Shown here: in pieces, positions 7,716 to 15,923 of the stretch | Layout: every line of letters begins with the position of its first letter | Position numbering within the stretch: position 1 is the first letter of the stretch | Source of the DNA: Thiobacillus denitrificans DSM 12475 | GTDB lineage: Bacteria; Pseudomonadota; Gammaproteobacteria; Burkholderiales; Thiobacillaceae | Direction of reading: 5' to 3' | Assembly: GCF_000376425.1 (NCBI RefSeq) | Contig: NZ_AQWL01000015.1 | Span: 1 to 50,504, forward strand | DNA: 50,504 nt | The notes under the pieces: generated by a model | Database searches by the model: none | What the model saw: the letters and a program-made list of their open reading frames with translations, nothing else | What the model was told of the DNA's origin: nothing | Made by a program: the position numbers and the translations under genes

Positions 7716-8773
7716 AGCACTTCGATCACCTGGTCTATCTGCGTATCCACGAGGGGTGCAACCTTTGGTGCGAGCACTGCTATATCCCGGCCAATCCCAA
7801 GCGGATGGGACTGGATAACATCGCGACCGTACCGAAAACCATCGCTGCCTTCGCCAAGACTGGCGACCATGTTCGTTTGCAATGGCATGGCGGTGAACCG
7901 ACCCTTGTTGGCGCGGCATGGATGCGCGAAGCCATCGAGATCATCGAGGCCAACACTGACTATCGCTGGTCGCACGACATCCAGACCAACCTCATGAAAT
8001 ACTCCCCGGAATGGGCCGCGCTTTTTCATGAGCATTTCGACAGCCATATTGGGGTTTCTTGGGACCCGGTGATACGCATGTCCAGGAAGTCAGAGGATGG
8101 TAACGCTCGCTATGAATCCGGTTTTCGGGTCAACCTTGCGCAGGCAGTGGCAGACGGCCTTGCCGTCAGCATGACGATCACTGCGACCAAGCCATTCTTC
8201 GAGCGCTTCAGGAATCCGTTGCAGTTGTTTGCGCTGCTGGAGGATATGGGCGTGATGGAAGCCCATATTGAACGCCTGACAAAGGTCGGTCGTGCGCGCG
8301 AAACGTGGGACGCGATCGGCGTGCGCCACGCAGAATACAGCCACGGCATGAGCAGGATTCTGAGGGCCTACCAGGCCTACCTCAGAGCCGGAGGACGCGT
8401 TCGGATCTCTCCATTCGATAGCATGGTGGAAGCATTCATCAGCTCGGATGCCGGACTTGGGTGCTGGTCAGGTGCGTGCGACAGCCGGTTCCACACCATC
8501 GATGCCAACGGCTACAAGTCGGGCTGTACCGCATTGACCTCGGAGTATGACAACACCCGCTCCAAGGCAAACGTGATCCGCATCGAGAACATAGGGCGGG
8601 CAAGGGACGCGCATCGCGTCAATTGTGCGGCCTGCAACTTCAAGGCAGTTTGCTCCAGCGGCTGTCTTGCTCTGGAAGTGGAGGACGGTTCAGGCGAGTG
8701 CTCCGGCGCTTCCCGCCTTCTGGGTACCGCCCAAAACATCGCAAATCTGCAAGCCAAAGAAATGGGAGTCTGA
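7712..8773 (+). CDS. radical SAM/SPASM protein 5 (group B, full SPASM)
   Basis: 353 residues, coupled to protein 4 by an ATGA overlap. The cluster motif is C16-NLW-C20-EH-C23 and the GGE motif is in QWHGGEPTLV. The C-terminal cysteines are in ACDSRF..ANGYKSGC, CAACNFKAVCSSGC and GECSG, a complete SPASM pattern. The gene stops three bases before the ATG of the candidate precursor peptide, which makes it, with proteins 3 and 4, a likely enzyme acting on that peptide. Members of this family form thioether, C-C or beta-amino-type modifications; which one applies here cannot be read from the sequence. Confidence 0.88.
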   Translation: MKHFDHLVYLRIHEGCNLWCEHCYIPANPKRMGLDNIATVPKTIAAFAKTGDHVRLQWHGGEPTLVGAAWMREAIEIIEANTDYRWSHDIQTNLMKYSPEWAALFHEHFDSHIGVSWDPVIRMSRKSEDGNARYESGFRVNLAQAVADGLAVSMTITATKPFFERFRNPLQLFALLEDMGVMEAHIERLTKVGRARETWDAIGVRHAEYSHGMSRILRAYQAYLRAGGRVRISPFDSMVEAFISSDAGLGCWSGACDSRFHTIDANGYKSGCTALTSEYDNTRSKANVIRIENIGRARDAHRVNCAACNFKAVCSSGCLALEVEDGSGECSGASRLLGTAQNIANLQAKEMGV

Positions 8774-8776
8774 TTG

Positions 8777-9148
8777 ATGACCACACCGACAAACATCGTT
8801 GTATCCATATCGGTCGCCATGGTGGCCACCAATGCCCTGGCGTCAATCCGCGACACCAAGATAGAAATTGCGGACGCTTCCGAAGTACCTCAGGAAGTGA
8901 TGCAACGCATCGATGCTGCCGTTTCAAAACGCAATGTTCGGGAAGCCGTTGCGGACGCTTTCGGCATCATTTCCGAGAACCTGACTGAGCAGGGTGAGAC
9001 GATCAAGGCCAAGTATGTGCCTGACCACATCAAGCTCGCGCTTAATCAGCCAAGCGACATCCCCGGTGCTCAGGCGGCGGGTGCTTGTTACACCAATTGT
9101 TACAAAAATTGCCACTGTAATTGCCATGGCTCAAGGGGATGGAGATAA
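8777..9148 (+). CDS. candidate RiPP precursor peptide with Cys-rich core
   Basis: 123 residues. All five cysteines of the protein lie in the last 20 residues, CYTNCYKNCHCNCHGSRGWR (C104, C108, C112, C114, C116), giving C-X3-C-X3-C-X-C-X-C with interleaved Tyr, Asn and His and a basic tail with one Trp. The preceding hundred residues are Cys-free; a leader helix is likely around EVPQEVMQRIDAAVSKRN, and PGAQAAGA just before the first Cys is a plausible cleavage region. The extreme N-terminus is hydrophobic and ends in NALAS, signal-like but lacking positive charges. It sits between radical SAM proteins 5 and 6, three bases after the stop of protein 5. Precursor status is inferred from this architecture and position; no family was recognised. 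Confidence 0.75.
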   Translation: MTTPTNIVVSISVAMVATNALASIRDTKIEIADASEVPQEVMQRIDAAVSKRNVREAVADAFGIISENLTEQGETIKAKYVPDHIKLALNQPSDIPGAQAAGACYTNCYKNCHCNCHGSRGWR

Positions 9149-9150
9149 GC

Positions 9151-9825
9151 ATGCTGCTCAGTGAAATCATAGACAATCCATCCGCTGGCGATGGTTTTTT
9201 TCGCGAGGTGGTTGCCGACGTCGAGAGCTTTGTCCCCCCCGAGGGATTGAAGTCGATCGGCTTCCTTTATCGTGGCGGCAACGGTGATCTGGGTGAGCTG
9301 CTTCTCGACGTTATGATCGCCTACGCGATTGCCGGCGTTGAAGTCGTTCTAGAAGTCCCGGCGGAGGAAACATCGGTCGACATCCCATACCTGATTTCGG
9401 TGGCGACAAATGTTGGCTTCACCCTCTCGTTGCTTCCGCCGGTCGACGACAGCGAGGAGGCATTCCAAGCCTACCTCGTGAGCGTTGAAACCTGCACGGA
9501 CGCCTATATTTCGCAGCCCAACGTGTCCAGGTATGTATATCCTGTCTCCAACTACCTCGAATACCTGTTTATCGAAGCCTGGACGGGCAACGCCCAGGTA
9601 AAGCCGAACGATGAATATGTCGCAAAGGCTTTCCTGAACCAGCTTCCCAAGGAGCGTGAGGACCGGCTCAAGGCCGCGATGCGTGAGCGCATCTACCGCT
9701 ACTACGGTGGCGAGGTCGGGTTCAAGACTTTCTCGAAGGGCATGCTGTCGTCGATTTCCAGAGAGGTCGTCAATATCGCTCACGATCTTAGCGGTCCCCA
9801 GGAACAGGTTTCCCCTGCTTCATGA
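9151..9825 (+). CDS. unknown protein, 224 aa, next to precursor
   Basis: Starts two bases after the precursor stop, with GGAG six bases before the ATG (the GGAG overlaps the last precursor codons). No Cys cluster motif, signal peptide or membrane segment is seen. The stretch SIGFLYRGGNGDLGELLL followed by an alternating hydrophobic run (residues about 35-70) resembles the beta2/GGE region of radical-SAM barrels, with GGN in place of GGE, so it may be a cluster-less relative or partner of these enzymes; this is inference. Its single Cys is in VETCTDAYIS. It overlaps the next gene by ATGA. A role in binding or presenting the precursor is plausible. Confidence 0.7.
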   Translation: MLLSEIIDNPSAGDGFFREVVADVESFVPPEGLKSIGFLYRGGNGDLGELLLDVMIAYAIAGVEVVLEVPAEETSVDIPYLISVATNVGFTLSLLPPVDDSEEAFQAYLVSVETCTDAYISQPNVSRYVYPVSNYLEYLFIEAWTGNAQVKPNDEYVAKAFLNQLPKEREDRLKAAMRERIYRYYGGEVGFKTFSKGMLSSISREVVNIAHDLSGPQEQVSPAS

Positions 9826-10664
9826 ATCAGCCAAGCGTCCATGCCGGACGCATGATGCTGGCGCCCTGGTCACTCCGCAAACGCCTCCTTGAAAGTCGCA
9901 ATGCGGAAGTAACCGGAAGGATCGGGAACTTCATGGCCAAGGCAGAGGTGCTTGCCGGATTTCACCGTTACCATCGGACGGATGTCTTGGTTGCAGGCGG
10001 CAATCCCTGGCTGAACACTTTCCTGCTCGCGTCGCTGGCACGCAAAGGCATTCGCACCTTGCTGGTGCCCACGGAATCCGACTCGGAAGACCAATGGAAC
10101 TACAAGCTCATCCGTCACCCGGTATTCCGGGCCACGGTTGACCGCGTGGCGGGCATGGCGTTGTCCCCGACTGACCACGTGGAATGGGCGGATCACTACT
10201 TCGGTGTCATGGCATGCCGCATAAGCGCCGCAGAGGACCAGGCGATGGTGTTGCAGCCTGGCAAGACAATCACCGCATCCATACTGAACCCGAACGGCGC
10301 GCTTCACTTCTTTGTAAGGGATGGCAAGCCAATGGTTCAATCGTCGAATGACCCAGGCTCGCTCCACTCGCGGCGTTCGGTAGAACGTGCCTACGCTTCG
10401 GCGACAAGGCTCAAGGTCAACAAGTGCAATGGCAAGCTGCACACGGTCATTTTTGCGGACACGCTAATCCAGACCTCGCAGGTCTTTGGCATTGCAGAAC
10501 CACAAACCGCGGACGCTGATGACGAGACGAACGAAGGGCGGGTCATCCGTCTTGGTTCCGCGAGGCGTCGCCTGAATAGCGTGGACGATGCCATCAAGCA
10601 GCCATTCGAAGATTTTCTGGTGGCCGGAGACATGGTGTCTCGAATGTCCATGAAGGGACTCTGA
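9822..10664 (+). CDS. unknown protein, 280 aa, radical-SAM operon
   Basis: Coupled to the upstream gene by an ATGA overlap and ends directly against the ATG of radical SAM protein 6. No family recognised. Residues 53-75, including DVLVAGGNPWLNTFLLASLA, look like an alpha/beta repeat with a GGN loop, reminiscent of the unknown protein just upstream and of the GGE region of radical-SAM barrels. There is no CX3CX2C. The C-terminal third is charged and probably flexible. Its position between precursor and protein 6 suggests an accessory role in peptide maturation. Confidence 0.7.
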   Translation: MNQPSVHAGRMMLAPWSLRKRLLESRNAEVTGRIGNFMAKAEVLAGFHRYHRTDVLVAGGNPWLNTFLLASLARKGIRTLLVPTESDSEDQWNYKLIRHPVFRATVDRVAGMALSPTDHVEWADHYFGVMACRISAAEDQAMVLQPGKTITASILNPNGALHFFVRDGKPMVQSSNDPGSLHSRRSVERAYASATRLKVNKCNGKLHTVIFADTLIQTSQVFGIAEPQTADADDETNEGRVIRLGSARRRLNSVDDAIKQPFEDFLVAGDMVSRMSMKGL

Positions 10665-11816
10665 ATGCGCGCACATGAAATTCAGATAGAAATAGACGAT
10701 GTTGCCTCATGCCCCGGCAGCTGCGCCGGTTGCATCCTGACCAAAGACGAGCGATTGAGCCACGGCCCTATGATGTCTGAAGACATGCTCGAGCGTGTAC
10801 ATGGACGCGTGGCTGAATACGTTGGCACGCTTGAAGGCCTGAAAACCATCAACATCACTTACGGCATTGCCGACCACCTGATGATGCCGGATGGTTATGT
10901 GGAACGGTTGTACCGGCGTGGCGCTGATCTCGTTCTGGGTTCTGGCATCTCCGGCGGCGAGTGTGCGGTCTTTTTCACGACCTCCGTCATTGGTCGCTAT
11001 GAGAAGGTTGCGCCGAAGCTGGAGCGCATCGCCGAGACCATTGTCGAAGGCGTGCCGCTTTACCCGGTCGTGGTGCTTGACCCATGCAAGCTGCAGCTCA
11101 CCGAGTACGGCAAGACCTACGCCAAATCGTTTGCCCTGTCGCGCACACTCTTTGGCAAGGTCGATCTCACACTGAATCTTTCCCGCTCGGCAATACGCTC
11201 GATGACCGCGAAAGAGCTGTGCGACTTCGCTTCTGAGCATGGATTTTCCTGGCTGACGGTAAACCTCGCCCCGACCCGCCAAAACTACGAGGCCACCCTG
11301 GGTGCAAGGGCGGAGATACAAGACTGGCTCCTTGAGTTTGCAAAGGAAGCGGACGCCCGCAGCATCGCCTACAGTTACGGCCCGGTCATGCGCCGTTCTC
11401 TGGCGGCCACAACCATTAATCCAGGTGACTTCGTAATCAACGAGGTGGTGTTCGAGACCACGGCTAAATCCCTCCAGGTCGATCACCACGGCAACATCAT
11501 GTTCAAGGCAGAAGCCATCGGCGACGTTTTTCACGGCGAACGATTCGGGTACAAGCCTATGGGCAACGTTGAAGACGGCCCGATCCGGCCGATGGTGGAT
11601 GTGGCAAAACACAAGATTTCCAGAGCCATCGTCCAGGACCACCTAAAGGTTCCCGCCTGCCGTGACTGCCAATACCTGAATCCGTGCATGATGACGGGAT
11701 TCCACACCTACAACAGGATGCTTGGCGAAATGGGCGGATGGCCAAAGGGCGATGGTTGTCCGCACGTTGCGAAGGCTTTGTTCAATCATTATGCTGCAGA
11801 AGTGGCTGCTGCCTGA
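10665..11816 (+). CDS. radical SAM protein 6 (group C, reduced SPASM-type C-terminus)
   Basis: 383 residues. The cluster motif is C16-PGS-C20-AG-C23, with Gly where most radical-SAM proteins have an aromatic residue before the third Cys. There is no canonical GGE; the equivalent position reads INITYGIADHLMMP. The C-terminus has CRDCQYLNPC and a later Cys in GDGCP, a CX2CX5C...C pattern for one auxiliary cluster. It resembles proteins 7, 8 and 9 of the leftward operon in these features. It is the only group C enzyme in the rightward operon and lies between the unknown pair and the flavin enzyme. AAGGGA precedes the start. Confidence 0.83.
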   Translation: MRAHEIQIEIDDVASCPGSCAGCILTKDERLSHGPMMSEDMLERVHGRVAEYVGTLEGLKTINITYGIADHLMMPDGYVERLYRRGADLVLGSGISGGECAVFFTTSVIGRYEKVAPKLERIAETIVEGVPLYPVVVLDPCKLQLTEYGKTYAKSFALSRTLFGKVDLTLNLSRSAIRSMTAKELCDFASEHGFSWLTVNLAPTRQNYEATLGARAEIQDWLLEFAKEADARSIAYSYGPVMRRSLAATTINPGDFVINEVVFETTAKSLQVDHHGNIMFKAEAIGDVFHGERFGYKPMGNVEDGPIRPMVDVAKHKISRAIVQDHLKVPACRDCQYLNPCMMTGFHTYNRMLGEMGGWPKGDGCPHVAKALFNHYAAEVAAA

Positions 11817-11839
11817 CACTCCACAGGAAAGCTGAAACA

Positions 11840-13171
11840 ATGAACGATTTTTTCTGCGATGCCTTGATTGTCGGCGGCGGACCGGCAGGATATATGGCGG
11901 CCATTGGTGCCAAACAGTCCAACCCAAACCTGAATGTTGTTCTTCTGGAGCGCCACGAACAGCCCAAGCACAAGATCGGGGAAGCACTTCTTACAGGAAC
12001 CATCATCGCGCTTGACCAGGCGGGCCTCACCGAGCGCATAGCCTCGGTAGGCTTTCATCGGAAGATCGGCGCCGCCTATGTCTGGGGTGAGTCCGCCGAG
12101 CCATGGTACGTGAATTACCCGCTCGACTCCGATATGCCCTATCCGGAGCAATTCCGGGACCATGAGCGTCGTTATTCCATCCATGTGCCACGCCACAAAT
12201 TCGATGCCGTATTGAAAGACGAGGCTATCAAGCGCGGTGTCACCATAATTTACGAACAGGGTGAATTTATCACCGCGCGGAATCCAATGGTGAAACCGCC
12301 CAAGCATGACATCACTGTTATTTCCGTGCAAACACCGATCCGGAAGATACGCGCAGGTTATTACATTGACGCCACCGGTCAGGCGGCTGTGATGGCCAAG
12401 TCCGTGGGTATGCGCACCAGGATCGGCAGCAGCCGCGTCGGGAAATATTGCTACCTTGCGGACATCGATTGGGAAAATGCGCGGGACAACGGATTCGACA
12501 TACATCGGACGAATATCTTGTCCAACGAACATGGCTGGATGTGGGTCATTCACCTTGGCGAGGCCGGAGACAATCTCACCAGCGTCGGTTTCATCAGCAC
12601 GCCAGACCTGGTGAGCAAGCTCGAATTCGGCAACATCACGCAATACTTTCCCGAGCTGGGAAAATTCGGAATCAAAGACCTGAGCCCCAAGGATGTGTAC
12701 GGCAAGCCGCTATCGAAATGGTATGCCCAGCCGGACTATTCCTATAAGAGTGAAGCCCTGCACGGCAAGAACTGGGCCTTGGCTGGTGATGCCTCGATGT
12801 TCATCGACCCCATTCTCTCCCAAGGCGTCACATTGGCCACGCATTACGGTTTGCTACGAGGCCGTGCGGTAGCAGCTGCGCTAGAGGGTGATGTGCGACG
12901 CCAGTATGATGTCTCCCATCACTACAAGTGCGAAGGGATCGTGCTGCAGGAAGTAATTCGTCAGTGGTACGGATCTAACCGGAACGCCGGCGACTGGAAG
13001 CTTCATGCAGCGATGCTGGCGGAGACAGTCTATTCCGAAAAGAAGGATAGTGATGACGCGTTCCGTTACATCACCAACCTTGAGAACATTCGCAAGGAAT
13101 ACTGGCCCTACCCCATGAGCGAACAGCGAGAAATCGACGCGCGGCTTGGCACATCCACCCTTGTTTCATGA
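11840..13171 (+). CDS. flavin-dependent halogenase-like monooxygenase
   Basis: 443 residues. The N-terminal FAD-binding Rossmann motif GGGPAG is at 12-17. HKIGEALLTGT follows the region where flavin-dependent halogenases have a G-E-[AS] block. GWMWVIHL (Trp about 233 and 235) matches the W-x-W-x-I-P halogenase signature except that His replaces Pro. WALAGDASMFIDPILSQGV is the second FAD motif in the usual GDA..F.DP form. Family: tryptophan-halogenase/geranylgeranyl-reductase-like FAD oxidoreductases. It is the last gene of the radical-SAM operon, 23 bases after protein 6, and could halogenate or hydroxylate a Tyr or Trp of the precursor core. Activity is inference; a hydroxylase or reductase is possible. 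It ends one base from the convergent M50 gene. Confidence 0.8.
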   Translation: MNDFFCDALIVGGGPAGYMAAIGAKQSNPNLNVVLLERHEQPKHKIGEALLTGTIIALDQAGLTERIASVGFHRKIGAAYVWGESAEPWYVNYPLDSDMPYPEQFRDHERRYSIHVPRHKFDAVLKDEAIKRGVTIIYEQGEFITARNPMVKPPKHDITVISVQTPIRKIRAGYYIDATGQAAVMAKSVGMRTRIGSSRVGKYCYLADIDWENARDNGFDIHRTNILSNEHGWMWVIHLGEAGDNLTSVGFISTPDLVSKLEFGNITQYFPELGKFGIKDLSPKDVYGKPLSKWYAQPDYSYKSEALHGKNWALAGDASMFIDPILSQGVTLATHYGLLRGRAVAAALEGDVRRQYDVSHHYKCEGIVLQEVIRQWYGSNRNAGDWKLHAAMLAETVYSEKKDSDDAFRYITNLENIRKEYWPYPMSEQREIDARLGTSTLVS

Positions 13172-13172
13172 C

Positions 13173-13889
13173 CTATAGGCCGGTTGCCATCTGCTGGTGA
13201 ACGGTTGCGCTCATCACTCCAAGAAAGCCGACGAGCAGCAGATATTGCGCAAGATACTTGTAGCGGACGACCGGAGCAACCGAGTAATACCCGGCGGGCA
13301 CCTGGGTCTTCCCTGTCCATGCTGACCACACCTGCGGAAGTGCCATGATGGCGATCAGGGCGATCAGCGGGTTCGGCTGGATGAAGAACGTGCCAATCAG
13401 CGCAATGAGGCCGACGCCCCAGACCTTTGGCGAGACGATCCCAAGCACGCGCCCACCATCGAGCGGGGAAACCGGAATCAAGTTGAATAGGTTGAGGATG
13501 AAACCAGCGTAGGCAAGGGCAAGCAGCAATCCGCTTTGTCCATCAGCCAAGAGATAACAGGCAAAGGCCGCGACTGTTCCAAGCACGGGGCCGGCAATCC
13601 CTATGTAGGCTTCCGTCTCGGCATCATGCGGCTGCTCCTTGAGTTGTATCCACGCGCCGACGAAGGGAATGAAGGTGGGCAAACCAACATTGAGGCCGCG
13701 CTGCTTTGCCGTAAGGTAATGGCCCATCTCATGAAAGAAGATCAGTCCGACGAAGCCAGCTGCATACCGCCACCCGAACATCGCCCCATAGACGACGACC
13801 GACAGCAACATGCTCCCTCCGGAAAACAGGAATTTTCCGAATTTCGCCATCTTTGCAAACCCGAACAGTATTGCCAGGAGCGCTTTCAA
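13173..13889 (-). CDS. M50 family (site-2-type) membrane metalloprotease
   Basis: 238 residues, mostly hydrophobic with about five or six membrane segments. HEMGH at 53-57 gives the HExxH zinc ligands and NLIPVSPLDGG at about 136-146 gives the third ligand (Asp144), the hallmark of M50 proteases. These cut substrates inside or near the membrane. It follows the J-domain gene by one base, so it belongs to a leftward operon starting at the DUF2167-like gene. A role in trimming the hydrophobic N-terminus of the nearby precursor is conceivable but not shown. Confidence 0.85.
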   Translation of the reverse strand: MKALLAILFGFAKMAKFGKFLFSGGSMLLSVVVYGAMFGWRYAAGFVGLIFFHEMGHYLTAKQRGLNVGLPTFIPFVGAWIQLKEQPHDAETEAYIGIAGPVLGTVAAFACYLLADGQSGLLLALAYAGFILNLFNLIPVSPLDGGRVLGIVSPKVWGVGLIALIGTFFIQPNPLIALIAIMALPQVWSAWTGKTQVPAGYYSVAPVVRYKYLAQYLLLVGFLGVMSATVHQQMATGL

Positions 13890-13890
13890 A

Positions 13891-14268
13891 TTACCCCCTC
13901 AGCTTGAACGCATAGTCGTACGCAGCGTTGATCTGCTTCGACTTGAGCTCCGCCAGTTCGCGCAGTTCAGGCCCCAATGAGGCCACCTTGTCAGGGTGAT
14001 ATTGGCGAATCTTGGCCTTGTAGGCCGATGCTATTTCTTCTTTGCCCGCGGATTCGGACACCCCAAGTATCCGGAACCAGGGTTCATCTTGCGGCGCCTG
14101 GCTCTGCGACTGGCGAGTGTTTTCCTGCGCTTCGCCTTCTGCCGAACGGGTTTCTTCGGTTTGTTCGGGGCCAGGCTTCTTGGCGGGCTTCGAGCCCATC
14201 ACGCTGTTGACGATCCAAAAGCCAAGGAACAGGCCGCCAACGATTACAGCAACATCCGTTGTTGTCAT
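13891..14268 (-). CDS. membrane-anchored J-domain protein
   Basis: 125 residues. One membrane segment near residues 6-22, a Gln/Glu-rich linker to about 60, then a C-terminal J-domain (WFRILGVSESAGKEEI..AYK..IRQYHPDK) with the HPD triad at 91-93 that stimulates Hsp70 ATPase. The layout is that of DjlA-like or small anchored J-proteins with the J-domain facing the cytoplasm. It overlaps the stop of the upstream membrane protein by ATGA and is one base from the M50 gene. It probably recruits DnaK to the membrane; partner and client are unknown. Confidence 0.85.
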   Translation of the reverse strand: MTTTDVAVIVGGLFLGFWIVNSVMGSKPAKKPGPEQTEETRSAEGEAQENTRQSQSQAPQDEPWFRILGVSESAGKEEIASAYKAKIRQYHPDKVASLGPELRELAELKSKQINAAYDYAFKLRG

Positions 14269-14987
14269 TTTGCGAGCTCTGTCAGGTGGTCGTGATACGC
14301 CTTGAGCGCGTTGCTTTGCTCGGTGTCTTCCTCGTAATCCATTTCTTCATTGAGTCGTTCCTTTATCTTGGACGCGAGATCCGCAAAGCACTCCTTAGTG
14401 AAATGATGGTGGGCATACGCGACCGGATTCAGGCCCGCCGCCTTGGGTAGCGTAATCTTGCGCAGCATGTTGATGGCAAACGGTGGGCAGGCCAGCGAAT
14501 CGAACGCCAAGCCGGCGAATCTCTTGTTGGAAAGCGCCAATCCAGCCCGGTTCGCGTATACAAGACCAAGGGCCAGAAGAATGGTGAGGTAAACAGCCAG
14601 CAAAGTGCCCAGGAATAACGGGCCCGTTCCACGCGTAAAGATTACGGCGGGCACAACGAGGACCATTTCGGCCAGAAGCAGCATAACTATGATGCTTAGA
14701 GGCCTGGTCAAACTGACAACCTTCAGCAGCTCGTTCGTACTTTCCTCGGCGAGCGGGGAATCATTGGGCGACCAGGCAACCCTGAACGTCGGCTTGAAGG
14801 GCGTCAAAGGATTGAGCAGGAAGAGCGCCTTGTGACGCACTCTGAGGTTGTTGTCGGGGTGCGCGAACGTCCATTTGCCGAACGACTCAGAAAAGACAAC
14901 CTCGTCGTAGCGCAGGAGCATCATCGAGTCATACAAATAGAACCCGATGATGCCCAGCACAAGCAGTGCCTCGAAAGAAAGGCTCAC
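14265..14987 (-). CDS. hypothetical integral membrane protein, 240 aa
   Basis: One N-terminal hydrophobic segment (about 4-22), a soluble stretch, then two more segments (about 97-118 and 122-145), followed by a charged C-terminal domain with a HHHF motif (AYAHHHFTKECF) and an acidic tail (NEEMDYEEDTEQ). No family recognised. It overlaps both neighbours by ATGA-type junctions, so it is produced together with the DUF2167-like protein and the J-domain protein. A structural or scaffolding role in a membrane complex is the most that can be said. Confidence 0.7.
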   Translation of the reverse strand: MSLSFEALLVLGIIGFYLYDSMMLLRYDEVVFSESFGKWTFAHPDNNLRVRHKALFLLNPLTPFKPTFRVAWSPNDSPLAEESTNELLKVVSLTRPLSIIVMLLLAEMVLVVPAVIFTRGTGPLFLGTLLAVYLTILLALGLVYANRAGLALSNKRFAGLAFDSLACPPFAINMLRKITLPKAAGLNPVAYAHHHFTKECFADLASKIKERLNEEMDYEEDTEQSNALKAYHDHLTELAK

Positions 14988-15826
14988 TGGCTCTTCTTTT
15001 TACCGAACAGCGCCTTAAGCCAGGCGATGGCGCCGATGACGATGGCAAAAACAAACTTCCATGCGGCCGCCAGAAATGCACCAATAACTGCGAAAACGCC
15101 TTTCTTCGCCGCTACGGCGGCGGCGCCGCCTGCGACAAGGGCGGCCAAGCCATATTCCGCCACGTGGTCACCTTGCTTGAACTCTGAGTATTTCTCACCG
15201 GGAGCGAACTGATATCCGTCCGTCAGCATCGTCTTAAGGGTCGCTGAGGCCGTATCGAGAATCCCCGGGTCAGAAACCAGCACTACCTGCATCACGCCTG
15301 ATCTGCCCAAGAGCCGGGTGTTGTAATTGATCACGTCCGAGCCAGTACTATCGTCTCGTCCAATGAACGCCCACTCGAGCAGTTTCGAATCACGGTCGTA
15401 ATGGGGCTTGAACCGCCAGCCAACGATCGACATCGTCGGCCAGCCGCGACGCTTCCGTTCTTCGTTGCCCTGCTTGGTGCCTTCCCTCACCGTGTCGAGG
15501 ACAGCATCAGCATCGATGGTATCGTTGTCCTTTACATAGCCGATGGGGTCAAATGAAAATAGGGAAAACCACTGCAGGTTGTCGGGTGCCAGAAGATACT
15601 CATGGCCACTCGAGACATTTTGGTTCGCTTCCATGAACTTCTTGGTGTCGGCGGCGCCAAGGAAGACATAACCGGCTGGTACTTTGATAGTCGCCTTGTC
15701 TCCAATGATTGCTTCTGAGGGCCCCCGCTGCCACGCGAGTTCAGCCAGAGGATTTGCCTCTTGCGCGTGCGACAGGCCAAAGAAAAGAAATGCCACCAAC
15801 CCTAATGCAAGGCGTAAATACCACAT
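14984..15826 (-). CDS. DUF2167-like membrane-anchored protein
   Basis: About 280 residues from MWYLRLALGL, chosen because a signal peptide starts there and GAGG precedes the ATG. The mature part has the features I associate with DUF2167: an N-terminal AELAWQRGP, a beta-rich body, VGWRFKPHYD, LEWAF and NYNTRLLGRSGV, then a C-terminal Ala/Gly-rich membrane segment and a basic tail GKKKSQ. The family is of unknown function, extracytoplasmic with a C-terminal anchor. It is the first gene of a four-gene leftward operon and has a good promoter just upstream. Confidence 0.8.
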   Translation of the reverse strand: MWYLRLALGLVAFLFFGLSHAQEANPLAELAWQRGPSEAIIGDKATIKVPAGYVFLGAADTKKFMEANQNVSSGHEYLLAPDNLQWFSLFSFDPIGYVKDNDTIDADAVLDTVREGTKQGNEERKRRGWPTMSIVGWRFKPHYDRDSKLLEWAFIGRDDSTGSDVINYNTRLLGRSGVMQVVLVSDPGILDTASATLKTMLTDGYQFAPGEKYSEFKQGDHVAEYGLAALVAGGAAAVAAKKGVFAVIGAFLAAAWKFVFAIVIGAIAWLKALFGKKKSQ

Positions 15827-15876
15827 CTGTCCTCTCCCTTTATGATTGTTGCCGTTAATTGGTATGGCTGGCACGT

Positions 15877-15905
15877 AGTGTACTGAGGGCGTATGGCCGA
15901 ATCAA
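15877..15905 (-). promoter_or_regulatory. sigma-70-like promoter of the DUF2167/M50 operon
   Basis: Read leftward: TTGATT (15905-15900), 17 bases, TACACT (15882-15877). Four of six consensus bases in each box with ideal spacing. Transcription would begin near 15870, about 45 bases before the DUF2167-like start. Confidence 0.55.
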
Positions 15906-15923
15906 TTGTGCGTCTGAACAAGC

